Source: Streptomyces sp. 150FB
GTDB lineage: Bacteria; Actinomycetota; Actinomycetes; Streptomycetales; Streptomycetaceae
Assembly (NCBI RefSeq): GCF_000818195.1
Contig: NZ_JTHL01000001.1
Span: 5,541,380 to 5,605,379, forward strand
Direction of reading: 5' to 3'
Length of the DNA stretch: 64,000 nucleotides
The notes under the pieces are model-generated. The model did no database searches and was not told where the DNA came from. It saw nothing but the letters and a program-made list of their open reading frames with translations. A program made the translations under genes and the position numbers. Shown in pieces: positions 10,801 to 18,683 of the stretch (positions are counted from its first letter, which is position 1; every line of letters begins with the position of its first letter).

Positions 10801-12599
10801 TGACCAGGTACAGCTACAGCCCCGGCGGGCATCTCGTCGGCGCCGCCTCCCCGACCTCCACCATCGGCATCGAACGCGACGCGGTGGGCAGGCCGGTGAC
10901 GGAGACGGTCGACGGACGCACCACCCGCTACACCTACGACCTCCTCGGCCGCCGTACCTCCCGTACGACTCCTACCGGCGCGACGACTCGTCTCACCTAC
11001 GGCGAGGTGGGCGATCTGGTGTCCCTGGTCACGGACGGGCATGCCATCTCCTTCGCCCACGACGTCCTCGGACGCGAACTGTCCAGATCCTGGGGCACCG
11101 CAGGCGCACCCGTACTCCTCGCCACCGAATGGGACACGCGCGGACGCCCGTCCGCCCGCTCCCTGAGCGTCGGCGGTACGGCCGTGCGGTCGCAGGAGTA
11201 CGGATACCGGGCCGACGACTACCCCACCTCGATATCCGATGTGAGTCCAGGAACCCGCCGCGAGAAGCACATCTCGCTGGACCCGGTCGGCAGGCCCCTG
11301 GCGGTGTCGGCGAGCGGCTGGTCGGAGAGTTACACGTACGACCTGGCGGGCAACCAGAGTTCGGCCGACTGGCCCCCAACGAGCGGCCGCGCCGACGCCC
11401 GCGGTGACCGCACGTACGACGGCGGACAGCTTGTGTCGGCGGGGTCCGTCCAGTACGAGTACGACCCCGCCGGCCGGGTCGTGTTACGTCGCCGTACGAG
11501 GCTCTCGCGGAAACCGGACATCTGGCGCTACGCCTACGACGCCGAGGACCGCCTCGTCTCCTGCACCACCCCCGACGGCGCCCAGTGGCGCTACACCTAC
11601 GACCCGCTGGGGCGGCGCACGGCCAAGTTCCGGATGGCGCCGGACGGCCGGACCGCCGTCGAGACCGTCCACTTCACGTGGGACGGCAACCGATTGGCCG
11701 AGCAGCACGACTCCGCCACCGGCACCGTCCTCACCTGGGAGTACGAGGGACACCGCCCGGTCTCCCAGTACGAACGCAAGGCGCTGGACGCCGAGGTGGT
11801 CGACGCGCGGTTCTTCGCCATCGTCAGCGACCTCGTCGGCACCCCCACCGAACTCGTCTCCGACACCGGCGACATGGCCTGGCGCGCCCGCTCCACCTGC
11901 TGGGGAACCACGGCCTGGAACACGGGAGCCACCGCCTACACGCCCCTGCGGTTCCCGGGTCAGTACGCGGACCCCGAAACCGGACTGCACTACAACCTCT
12001 TCCGCCACTACGACCCCGAAACCGCCCGCTATACGGCCCCCGACCCGCTGGGTCTCGCTCCGGCGCCCAACCCGTCGACGTACGTGATCAACCCATGGGT
12101 CTGGGCCGACCCACTCGGCCTGGCGCCCAAGGCCTGCAAGATGGACGCCTACGACTGGGAGGGCAGCATCCGCTACGGCCGGCTCGACCACCTGGGCCGG
12201 CCGACCGGAGTCCACGCGCAGCTCCGCCCCGAGATACTGGCGGCGAGAGAAGGCACAGCGGCGGGCAAGCTCCGGCCCCCGGGCTGGCACGGAAACGGTG
12301 ACCTCTTCAACGAAGCCCGTGGCCACCTGCTCGCCGACAGGCTGGGCGGCAAAGGTGCCGGGCGCCTCGCTTACCACAACCTTGTGACACAGACTCAGAA
12401 TCCGACCAACTCGCCCGACCAGCGGGACCAGGTCGAGCAGAAGATCTTTGACGCGGTGGACGCCGGTGAAATTGTGCAGTACAACATCAAACCGATCTAC
12501 GAGGGTTCGAACCCGATCCCCATCAGACTGGAATTCTCAGCCTTCGGGAATCACGGTTTCACCTTCACCCACAGTCTGGACAATCCAGCGGCGGCGTGA
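7851..12599 (+). CDS. RHS/YD-repeat polymorphic toxin with C-terminal DNA/RNA nuclease domain
   Basis: A 1,582-residue protein. The N-terminal part (VPDWADTLLDLIGVSWP, then helical segments) resembles actinobacterial secreted-toxin N-termini. A Gly-rich linker lies near residue 240, a DUF6531-type start (DPVDVATGEMLLSQTDL) near 390, and many YD repeats run from about 530 to 1370. The RHS core ends in RFPGQYADPETGLHYN and YTAPDPLGLAP. The last 130 residues carry RGHLLADRLGG and NLVTQTQNPTNS, matching the non-specific endonuclease (Endonuclea_NS_2) pattern, so the tip should cut nucleic acid in competing cells. GTG 7851 fits GGGGGTTGGGG upstream; TTG 7842 is an alternative. The putative immunity gene follows. 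The first third uses more G/T-ending codons than the rest, suggesting a mosaic gene. Confidence 0.9.
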   Translation: MAVTVPDWADTLLDLIGVSWPNVDEDAYRDMADSLREFADDMEDDGHLANGHVQRLLSSGQGEALDALERHWGKVKDKHIKDIASAARTIAGALDIAAGVIEGMKGAALVQLGYLATEAGISLSLIPVTGGLSMLFGAGAMRATQEVVKRLIKEAAEEAVGYVVSAMTEPAVSALENLAADLVVQVAADAAGLQDGVDLGQAKKAGTDGFKEGVQGSKDSLRLASAGGGGGGGAGGGAGPGKNVHIEHAEHDRASTRINGVSVNIRGRTTGKLTKAKSHHNRTRGRDSIAGAIDPVADKAVAALEKAVKAMGDHVGETLPKAVKRISTEHKKTDDDIRDGLDKIRTPDKGKQERGDGPRGKERDTRTQPDSVSNVKDDARRNSVSLEKTVCKNDPVDVATGEMLLSQTDLSLPGVLPLVLRRTHASEYRYGRWFGRSWASTLDERIELEPVGAGAIWLRDDGSLLVYPRLPVPGGEPVLPVEGDRLPLVHGGQDGDRTTYRVVDPHSGLAREFTGSPYRTSPAFWLSELSDRNDNSVSFARRPDGAPIAVRHTGGYTVQLTADVSRVTSLALRAPEGPVTHLTYGYDALGNLTDLGNAAGLPMRFTYDADARITSWTDRNLSTFQYVYDVEGRVIRTVGPDGFLSSTFAYGVHPGTGQRVTRYTDSTGATSVLQLNDHLQVVAETDPLGNTTVHTWDAHDRPLTRTDPLGNTTELTWEGTGNLAAVRFPDGTSASARYDELNLPVEVTDVAGAVWRQTFDELGNCTSTTSPDGAVTRFTHDRTGAVASITDALGSVVHVRADRAGLPVEITDARSSITRVERDHQGRPTRIHDATGGTEHFEWDVDDQLLTRTATDGSRESWSWDGEGNCLAHTDTQGGVTTTEYGPFDKPIARTTADGARYEMRYDTELRLLHVTNPLDQVWNYTYGPDGRLRAETDFDGRATSYTYDSAGRLTAREASSGRSFSYAWDPMDRLIAQRNGDMVTRYSYSPGGHLVGAASPTSTIGIERDAVGRPVTETVDGRTTRYTYDLLGRRTSRTTPTGATTRLTYGEVGDLVSLVTDGHAISFAHDVLGRELSRSWGTAGAPVLLATEWDTRGRPSARSLSVGGTAVRSQEYGYRADDYPTSISDVSPGTRREKHISLDPVGRPLAVSASGWSESYTYDLAGNQSSADWPPTSGRADARGDRTYDGGQLVSAGSVQYEYDPAGRVVLRRRTRLSRKPDIWRYAYDAEDRLVSCTTPDGAQWRYTYDPLGRRTAKFRMAPDGRTAVETVHFTWDGNRLAEQHDSATGTVLTWEYEGHRPVSQYERKALDAEVVDARFFAIVSDLVGTPTELVSDTGDMAWRARSTCWGTTAWNTGATAYTPLRFPGQYADPETGLHYNLFRHYDPETARYTAPDPLGLAPAPNPSTYVINPWVWADPLGLAPKACKMDAYDWEGSIRYGRLDHLGRPTGVHAQLRPEILAAREGTAAGKLRPPGWHGNGDLFNEARGHLLADRLGGKGAGRLAYHNLVTQTQNPTNSPDQRDQVEQKIFDAVDAGEIVQYNIKPIYEGSNPIPIRLEFSAFGNHGFTFTHSLDNPAAA

Positions 12600-12720
12600 G
12601 AACCGCCGTGCGGCAACCATGCCGAACAGCGACCGGGGGGTCGAGCCGGCCGCCGCGCAACTCTTCGCACGTGATGTTCCGGCGCGGACGATGGACCTCG
12701 CATCCCGGCGGCCGACATGA
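12597..12720 (+). pseudogene. Fossil of a second immunity gene copy
   Basis: Positions 12597-12646 are an imperfect duplicate of 12718-12766, the leader and ribosome-binding region of the immunity gene. Directly after the first copy, 12647-12720 can be read as PAAAQLFARDVPARTMDLAS, which mirrors AAAQLFAGDIP and then PERTMD of the immunity protein, with the parts before and between deleted. The simplest reading is a tandem immunity gene that lost its start and most of its body, leaving about 75 bp between the toxin and the surviving copy. Confidence 0.6.
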
Positions 12721-12766
12721 GAACCGCGGTGTAGCATCCGCGCCGAACAGCCATTGGAGGTCGAGC

Positions 12767-13783
12767 ATGACCCGCACCACGCCCGAGCGGCCGGTCGATG
12801 TCGAGGCACTCTTCCCCGAACTCGGCCTATACCGTCGTACCGGCACGCGCCTGCATCCCCGGCAGGGCAGTCCGAAGGCTCAGGAGTCCTCTGTGGCAGG
12901 GCCGTTCCTGTGGCCGGAGACCGAGGCGTGGCCGGTCTGCACGGCCGTACACGAGAAGGGGCGCGGGCACAGGCTGTCCGACGTACGGCTGCGCCGCCGG
13001 ATTCTCGACGAGGCATGGCGGCGTGATCCCCGCAGCGGCCCGACCGACGAGGAACGCGAAACGCTCGCCGGCCTCGAGCCAGGCCTCCACGCCCCGGAAC
13101 TGCGGGACACCGACCCCATCCCGCTGCTGGCTGCGGCGCAGCTCTTCGCCGGGGACATTCCGGACCTGACCGGACCGGAAGGCTGCGACCTGCTCCAGGT
13201 CTTCTGGTGCCCCTTCGAGGTCCACGGCCCGGAACGGACGATGGATGTGGTCCTGAAATGGCGCCGTTCGCAGGACGTGCGGAACGTCCTCACGCGCTTT
13301 CCCGAGCCGGTTGTCGTGGGCCGGAGGGAATGCGTTCCCGACCCCTGTGTGCTCGACCCGGAACAAGTGGTCGAGCACGAGTACGTCGGGCTGCTGAGCG
13401 GCGAGTTGCAGGAGAGGATCGATGCCTGGGAGGAAGGCCTCCTGGACGCGGCGGAGGACGCCGAAGATGATGAGAGCGAAATCACCTATCAGGGCGACCT
13501 GTCGATTCCACCGGGCTGGAAGGTCGGCGGTTTCGCATCTTGGCACCTCACCGATCCGGCCCGGATCGATTGCTCCTGCGGCACCCCGATGCGCCCCCTG
13601 CTGACCGTGAGCAGCGGTGAGTGGGACGGCAGTTCGAAGAGCTGGGTCCCGCTGGAGGACCGGGACAGGATGCGCGCGAGGAGGGTGAACGATCCGACAG
13701 GCGTATACGTAGGCCGGGGCCTGCTGCGCATCTTCACCTGCCCAACAGACCCGACACACCCCCACCGCCTCAGCTTCCAGTGA
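12767..13783 (+). CDS. YwqG/DUF1963-like protein, putative immunity partner of the RHS toxin
   Basis: A 338-residue cytosolic protein with AAQLFAGDIPDLTGPEGCDLLQ, WCPFEVHG and a C-terminal segment with CSCGTPMRPLLTVSSGEWDG and a later FTCPTDPTHPH; the Cys pairs could bind a metal. This layout matches proteins annotated as YwqG/DUF1963 that often sit beside polymorphic toxins. ATG 12767 follows TTGGAGG with 6-bp spacing. Its position directly after the toxin, and the fossil duplicate of the same gene between them, support a protective role against the nuclease tip. Immunity is an inference; no motif proves it. Confidence 0.65.
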   Translation: MTRTTPERPVDVEALFPELGLYRRTGTRLHPRQGSPKAQESSVAGPFLWPETEAWPVCTAVHEKGRGHRLSDVRLRRRILDEAWRRDPRSGPTDEERETLAGLEPGLHAPELRDTDPIPLLAAAQLFAGDIPDLTGPEGCDLLQVFWCPFEVHGPERTMDVVLKWRRSQDVRNVLTRFPEPVVVGRRECVPDPCVLDPEQVVEHEYVGLLSGELQERIDAWEEGLLDAAEDAEDDESEITYQGDLSIPPGWKVGGFASWHLTDPARIDCSCGTPMRPLLTVSSGEWDGSSKSWVPLEDRDRMRARRVNDPTGVYVGRGLLRIFTCPTDPTHPHRLSFQ

Positions 13784-13956
13784 CCCTCTCGCTTCCGGAC
13801 GACCTGGTGCCGAGGGATGTGCGATTGGGACGTGTCGGAAAACCAGCCGGCCAGTAGAAGGCCGACAGACGGTAACCGGCGACCGGCGCCTTCGACCTCG
13901 TAGGAGGACGGCCAGCCCGCCGGCGAGGACGCATCAGCGTCCCCCACCGAAACCCC

Positions 13957-14127
13957 TGTGCCCTCAATGTGCCCCGGCGGCCCGACGGCCGGGTACCGCA
14001 CCGAAAAGGGCGAGGCCCGAAGACCTCGCCGGCCACCGGAGAAACCCCAGGTCAGGGCCACACCAAGCAGTACGGCTGGTGCCCCGCCTCGTGCAGTCTG
14101 TGGCTGAAGTCCTGCCATTCGTGCAGC
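13957..14127. repeat. att-like copy B with TGTGCC arm repeat
   Basis: Positions 14042-14127 match 38701-38786 over 86 bp with a single mismatch. To the left, TGTGCC-N5-TGTGCC (13957-13973) sits 68 bp from the repeat, as at the resident integrase end. The remaining 13784-13956 shows no gene. To the right of the repeat, the sequence through GGACCTGGGG is shared with the right side of copy A, which marks the left end common to both elements. This is the left junction of the large element and the right junction of the small one. Confidence 0.8.
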
Positions 14128-14206
14128 GATTGAAAGAGGCAGGGCCCGGACCTGGGGTTTCTCGACGATATGGAGGCTGACCAGGGAAAACTTGTCTCCC
14201 CAGTTC

Positions 14207-15223
14207 TCACCGATCTACGTCGTTTCCCATGCTCATGTGCCCTGGATGTGCCCTCGGCTCCACATGAGTGTGTAGCTCTCTCGTTTCGGGGAGGCGCGTT
14301 CGTGTACGCACAACTCCCCCGTACTCAGGAAGGTCATCTTCAAGCACTGCCGTTCGCCGCTGCGACTTTCGAAAGACTGAGCTGTTGTATCGGAGATCCC
14401 TGAATGATTCCCGTATCCGGCCCACGACGGGGCGCGGTGCGAATGTTCCCCCCTCTTTGATGGCCTCTCGGCGGCGTGTCCATAACCTGAACGCCCAGCG
14501 GACCAGGCCGGAGACGAGGAGGCAACCTACAGCCACATAGATCCATGTCGAGGCTGACGGAGCCTGCGGCAGGGGGTCTTGCGGGCTGTCTGCTGGGGGT
14601 TGCACCCTCTTGAGGAGACGACTCCCCGCCAGGGAGAGCGCCACGAAACCCACCACCAGCAGCGTAGCCAGACAAATCTGGAGCGCTGCCACTGCGCGCA
14701 CGACATGGGTGGCGACCGTTCCCGGCCTTTTTTTCATGGCCTCGGCCGTCTCGGCGTGTGTGTACCCCAACGCCTTGGTTGCCCATACGGCGGTCCGCTG
14801 CTGTGTGGGCAAGTCCGACAAGGCTCTGTACACAGTCACACGATTGGCGACCAGGTCGCTGAAGTCCGCTACGCGCACGTCTGCCGACTGCGCCTCGCAG
14901 GCAGGCACGGCGGCCAGGATTGTGCGCCGTCGGTTTTGACGGCTTGCGGTCCGTACGTCGCTGCGTATAACAGCATAGAGATAAGCACGAAGATCGCGGA
15001 TCTGTTCAGGGGCGCGCAGAACCTTGGCAAATGCGGTGTGGACCACGTCCTCAGCGGACAGCGTGGACTCCGGCAGTTGCTCCTCGGCTAGGAGTCGGCG
15101 TGCAAGCCCCTGCATCTCACCAATATGCTCCCTGTACAGAGATCCCAGGGCTTCAATCGCCAGGGTCTCGGGTCTTTCAGGCACGACTCTGCCTCCGCTT
15201 GCCGAACTGCTGCCCACTGCCAT
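14207..15223 (-). CDS. Membrane-anchored ECF-type sigma factor
   Basis: A 338-residue protein. Residues 28-90 look like sigma region 2 (SLYREHIGEMQGLARRLL, AEDVVHTAFAKVLR). Residues 133-178 look like region 4 (LSDLPTQQRTAVWATKALG, then HAETAEAMKKRPGTVATHV), which binds the -35 element. The C-terminus then adds two hydrophobic helices (about 181-204 and 226-245) and a basic/charged tail, so the protein should sit in the membrane with the sigma domains inside the cell. ATG 15223 is chosen because AAGGAG lies 6 bp upstream; ATG 15229 is too close. The start overlaps the end of the small membrane protein gene by 47 bp. TM-fused sigma factors are unusual; release by proteolysis is one possible activation route. 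The 3' end overlaps a TGTGCC repeat pair (14236-14252). Confidence 0.75.
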   Translation of the reverse strand: MAVGSSSASGGRVVPERPETLAIEALGSLYREHIGEMQGLARRLLAEEQLPESTLSAEDVVHTAFAKVLRAPEQIRDLRAYLYAVIRSDVRTASRQNRRRTILAAVPACEAQSADVRVADFSDLVANRVTVYRALSDLPTQQRTAVWATKALGYTHAETAEAMKKRPGTVATHVVRAVAALQICLATLLVVGFVALSLAGSRLLKRVQPPADSPQDPLPQAPSASTWIYVAVGCLLVSGLVRWAFRLWTRRREAIKEGGTFAPRPVVGRIRESFRDLRYNSSVFRKSQRRTAVLEDDLPEYGGVVRTRTRLPETRELHTHVEPRAHPGHMSMGNDVDR

Positions 15224-15365
15224 CGTCATCTCCTTGCCCGCGCTGGGCCCGAATCAGAGCCGCTCTCGCCTGCACCCGATTGCGGTAGGACACGCTGTCC
15301 ACCCACGCCTTCAGACTTGGAGCCAGAATGACGACGATGGACAGCACCGCGCTCGCAATCTCCAC
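15177..15365 (-). CDS. Small single-pass membrane protein, overlapping the sigma factor gene
   Basis: A 62-residue product beginning MEIASAVLSIVVILAPSL, one hydrophobic segment followed by a basic, Arg/Gln-rich tail (RNRVQARAALIRAQRG). GTG 15365 follows GAGGAGG with 6-bp spacing, a strong site. Its last 47 bp overlap the sigma factor start in another frame, so the two are translationally coupled. It may be a partner or anti-sigma-like anchor, but has no recognisable domain. Confidence 0.6.
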   Translation of the reverse strand: MEIASAVLSIVVILAPSLKAWVDSVSYRNRVQARAALIRAQRGQGDDDGSGQQFGKRRQSRA

Positions 15366-15829
15366 AGAACACCTCCTCGTAGTTGGCGGCCTTCCGCCCC
15401 GTGGTCCAGGGCTGAGGCTGTACACATCTGAAGAGGCATGGGAGGCCTGATCTCATGACAAGGGCGAAGAATCTTTTCTACTTGATCACGGCTGGGGTCC
15501 CGACACGCGGAGCTGGGGGTGGGTCCAGGCCTGGTGCACAAGAGACGAGATAGCCCCCTTCTGGATCAAGGATTTACCCTGCTCCAGGGCGGTCTTGCAG
15601 CGACGGCATCACCCAAGACTTCTAGTCCTCGGGCGAGACGTGGCCGGAGCGTCGGTAGGGCAGTTCGTCGGGGCGGAGGCAAACGCGGGCGTTTCGCCAG
15701 GCGGCGTCGAAGGTGAGATTGCCATTGCTGCATCGGGCTAGCTTCCAGGCTGTCCAGCTGGTGCGAGGCGCCAGCAGCCAGCGCAGCACAGTGGTCGTCA
15801 CCGAGCTCTGAGTGCGGTAGACCGCGTGG
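15366..15829. other. Intergenic region with a short orphan C-terminal-like reading frame
   Basis: No complete gene is seen. On the minus strand, a frame ending at 15622 reads LTFDAAWRNARVCLRPDELP and looks like the C-terminal end of a real protein, but it has no start and lies just after the stop of the 15830-16600 gene in another frame. It may be a frameshifted tail of that gene or a remnant of a lost one. The 15366-15440 part should hold the promoter of the sigma operon. Confidence 0.35.
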
Positions 15830-16600
15830 TCACGTGGACTCCCTTGGGTTCTGGGGACACTGGCCGTTGAGCAAGGTCGTGGCGCGTGCAGCGTGCAAGG
15901 GTCGTTGAGCCTGGCTCATGCCGCCGGCGAGGAGGGTGACGAGCATCCTCTTCTGCTCAGGAGCGTCGAACGTGCTGAGGAAGTCGCGCACCACTTCGAT
16001 GAGGGCGTATTCGACAGGTTCTTGCCGGCCTGGGTGGTGCTCGCTGAACGCCTTTGAGATGAGATCCACGGAATCTTTGTCGGGTAGCTTGTCCCAATTG
16101 CCAGTGGCTTCCAGCCAATGCGCGAGTACAGCGGCTGGTTCGGCTAGGCCGGTAATGAGGGCCTGCTGACGCTGGGCGCGCAGAGTTTCCTTGACAGCTT
16201 GGTCGCGCTGAGCCCCGAGGAGTGTGTTCACGGCAGCTTGATCGGCCAAGGACAGCGTGAGAGTGAGTAACTGGCTCTGGTAACCGATGGGCGGTTCGGT
16301 CGGTAGATCTCGGGGGGTGCGCACGTGGCGGGCACAGAGGTCGCGTGCTGAAGCGAGGTCAGTCGGGTCACAGCTCCGTGCAACGTCCTTAGCGACGTCG
16401 CGGAGGGTGGCGCGGACAGAGTCGATGATGTCGTCGGCGGTAATTGGGTGAGGGAACGGGGACGTGACCGCAGCCTTGATGGTGCCGGTGAAGGCGATGC
16501 CGTGCACGTTGCTTGGAAGGCGAACCTCGAACGAGGAGAGGCCGCGCCGTAGGGCCCTTCGGTCGCGGCGGCGCGACACCCAGTGGCGTGGCACGGTCAC
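15830..16600 (-). CDS. Uncharacterised protein, third gene of the ATPase cassette
   Basis: A 256-residue protein of unknown family. It begins with a basic segment (HWVSRRRDRRALRRGLSSFE), followed by an alpha/beta part (VHGIAFTGTIKAAVTSPFPH) and a long, mostly helical, Gln/Ala-rich C-terminal half. The basic start followed by TGTIKAAV recalls membrane-proximal band-7/SPFH-like beginnings, but this is weak. Its ATG overlaps the stop of the ATPase gene (ATGA at 16597-16600), so it is translationally coupled to it. It forms the last gene of a three-gene minus-strand operon with 16597-18681 and 18684-19139. Confidence 0.6.
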   Translation of the reverse strand: MTVPRHWVSRRRDRRALRRGLSSFEVRLPSNVHGIAFTGTIKAAVTSPFPHPITADDIIDSVRATLRDVAKDVARSCDPTDLASARDLCARHVRTPRDLPTEPPIGYQSQLLTLTLSLADQAAVNTLLGAQRDQAVKETLRAQRQQALITGLAEPAAVLAHWLEATGNWDKLPDKDSVDLISKAFSEHHPGRQEPVEYALIEVVRDFLSTFDAPEQKRMLVTLLAGGMSQAQRPLHAARATTLLNGQCPQNPREST

Positions 16601-18681
16601 CTCGGTACGTGAGTGGGGGTGTGGGACAGCGGAGAGGGCAGCCGCAGTCGCATGCGGAGGTCGATGACCGACTGGTCGTACCCAATGCCAGGCTCCCCGT
16701 AGACGAGGGCGGCGATAGGGGTTGTCAGCAGGTGCTGCTCGATTACGTCGTTGAGGAGGTCGACCATCAGCTCCTGAGGGACCTGTTGGTCTGCCCAGGC
16801 CCGAGCCCAGCCGATCAACAGGTCACGGCTCTCGGCTGTGACGGCAGGATTGCTGAGGGCCGTGCGCCATCCCGCGATCAGCTTCTGCCTGACCTCAGCG
16901 TCCCGTTCTGCAGCGGCCATCATTACTTTAAGGACGTATGGATTGTCGCGAGGGTCGAGTAAGGCCAGGAAGGCACGGCTCGCCGCGAGTCCACGTCCTT
17001 CATCAGGCCACTTGACGACCGACTTCCAGACACGGGCCAGGAGACCGGGACGTGCCGCGATGTCCCGGATGGCGTCTTCAGCCGCCTCCACAGCCGCATC
17101 CCGCGTAGGTCGGCCCAGCACCCAACGGAGGCGGATCAGAGCTTGGTAGGTGTAGTGCTCGGCGAAGTCGCTCCGACAGACGAAGGTGACGACCGTTGTC
17201 ACGGCGGTTGAGGCTTCCTGCGCCCAGTCCAACAGGAGGCCGCGCACTTGGGTGCCGAGGGTGTCAGCGTGTGCGGCGGTGGTCAGCACTCGGCCGATCA
17301 ACTGCTGGTGTTCGGAGCTGGCCTCGCCGTTATCGATCCAGTAGTAGATCTTCTTGATGACCCGAATATCGTTTTCCGCGATAGCGAGCTGGACCAGTAG
17401 ATCGCTAATCCTCTCTAGACGTGCTGCACCTGGATGTTTAGGCCCTGTGACTGAGTCGATCCAATTCAGCAACGGCTCGTGGATGTCGGCACGTTGGCGC
17501 CAGAGATGGTTCAGCACCGCTTGGGCGTATCCAGGTTTCTCGTCGATGTCGATGTATCGCCCCTGAACCCGGACCTTGACCCGGTTGTACCGTGCGGTCA
17601 GATCGGGGCCAGTCAGGATGTCTCGCATTGTCCGCTGCCCTTTCTCGCCCAACAGGGTTCTCGACGCATCCTGCACGGTTAGCGCGTCGTCCCCGCTGAG
17701 GAAGAGCGCGGCAATGAGCAGCGCACGGTCGTCAGCGTCGTCCTTGGTGTTTTCGAAGATTTCCTCGACCAGCTTCTCCCACTTCTGGAAGGCCGCCTGC
17801 GCCTGGGCGATGCCGTCGACGGACGCTTCAGCGCGGGCGAGCAGGCCGGCCAAGCGGACGGCCTCCGCCGGACTCATGGCATCTTTCACCAGATGGGAGG
17901 CGGCCCCGTCCAGTTCGGAGCTATCCCGCGCGTCTGGGTTTAGCCATCGCGCCCGATCCGGCATGTCGTACATCCACTGCAGGTGCGCTGCCGCGACTCT
18001 CTGGGGCGATGGGCGGCGAGTGGCTCGTACCAACACGTCCGCCAGCGCGCCGGATGCGTCTGCAGGCCAGCCGTGTGTGTCCGTGACCAGAACGAGAAAA
18101 GAGCCCTTCGTCCGCAGTCGCTCCGCGTGACGAACCAGCGAGGTCGCCACGTTGGCGGGGTTCTGCCAGGTACCGATCTCCGCGGTGATGTCCAGCAGAT
18201 AACCGTGACCGGGTGCCGCCGGAAGCAGGGAGACATCCGGCACCTTCATGTCATCCCAGTCGGGCTGGATCTGCTGCAGCTTCGGTTCCTGCGCACCAAG
18301 AGGCACACCCGTGAGCGATCGGGACGCTTCCCATAAAGCCTTGAGCGCAGCGGCCCGCTTCCCGAAGCCTTGCGGACCAGCGATCACGGCGAGTGCGGGC
18401 CCCTCGCCGACAAGCAGGCTGGCAGCCTCCTCCGCCGTGGTTACCTCTTGGGCCGCCGCATCGCTGTGTACCCAGGCCCGCCGCACCGCCCTCAGTTCGG
18501 CGTCTGGGATGTCTTCAACGGGAAGAGGCGGTTTCCCGCCCGTGATCACGTCACCTGCGGCCACCACGATGGAAGAGTTTTCGTTGTCCTTCACCAAGAT
18601 ACTGACGCGATCGGTCGCCACAGCTGGCAGGTCGGGAGGAAATGAGGAGATGGGCGGAACGGAGTTTTTCGTGTTATCCAT
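16597..18681 (-). CDS. Large P-loop (STAND-like?) ATPase of an unknown three-gene cassette
   Basis: A 694-residue protein. After a flexible start it has a Gly-rich segment ENSSIVVAAGDVITGG (residues 34-49), then a Walker A-like motif AGPQGFGKRAA (101-111), and Walker B-like hydrophobic strands GYLLDITAEIG and SFLVLVTDTHGW. From about residue 270 the rest is alpha-helical and looks like a sensor or scaffold region, without clear TPR or WD motifs. This order resembles STAND-type signalling ATPases used in bacterial conflict systems, but I do not recognise the family. It lies 2 bp after the 151-residue gene and overlaps the 256-residue gene by 4 bp, so all three are one operon inside a mobile element. 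Confidence 0.6.
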   Translation of the reverse strand: MDNTKNSVPPISSFPPDLPAVATDRVSILVKDNENSSIVVAAGDVITGGKPPLPVEDIPDAELRAVRRAWVHSDAAAQEVTTAEEAASLLVGEGPALAVIAGPQGFGKRAAALKALWEASRSLTGVPLGAQEPKLQQIQPDWDDMKVPDVSLLPAAPGHGYLLDITAEIGTWQNPANVATSLVRHAERLRTKGSFLVLVTDTHGWPADASGALADVLVRATRRPSPQRVAAAHLQWMYDMPDRARWLNPDARDSSELDGAASHLVKDAMSPAEAVRLAGLLARAEASVDGIAQAQAAFQKWEKLVEEIFENTKDDADDRALLIAALFLSGDDALTVQDASRTLLGEKGQRTMRDILTGPDLTARYNRVKVRVQGRYIDIDEKPGYAQAVLNHLWRQRADIHEPLLNWIDSVTGPKHPGAARLERISDLLVQLAIAENDIRVIKKIYYWIDNGEASSEHQQLIGRVLTTAAHADTLGTQVRGLLLDWAQEASTAVTTVVTFVCRSDFAEHYTYQALIRLRWVLGRPTRDAAVEAAEDAIRDIAARPGLLARVWKSVVKWPDEGRGLAASRAFLALLDPRDNPYVLKVMMAAAERDAEVRQKLIAGWRTALSNPAVTAESRDLLIGWARAWADQQVPQELMVDLLNDVIEQHLLTTPIAALVYGEPGIGYDQSVIDLRMRLRLPSPLSHTPTHVPR

Positions 18682-18683
18682 GC

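Larger units (their letters stand above)
7604..14127. mobile_element. Integrase-less element remnant between att copies A and B, carrying a toxin/immunity module
   Basis: The 6.5-kb segment is flanked by two direct att copies. It holds only the RHS toxin gene, the immunity-gene fossil and the immunity gene. At its right end, next to copy B, there is still the TGTGCC repeat motif and a short stretch matching the very end of the integrase gene (around 13957-13982), but no integrase. It looks like a deletion derivative of an element related to the one at its right, of the kind that can only move with help from a neighbouring integrase. Confidence 0.6.
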
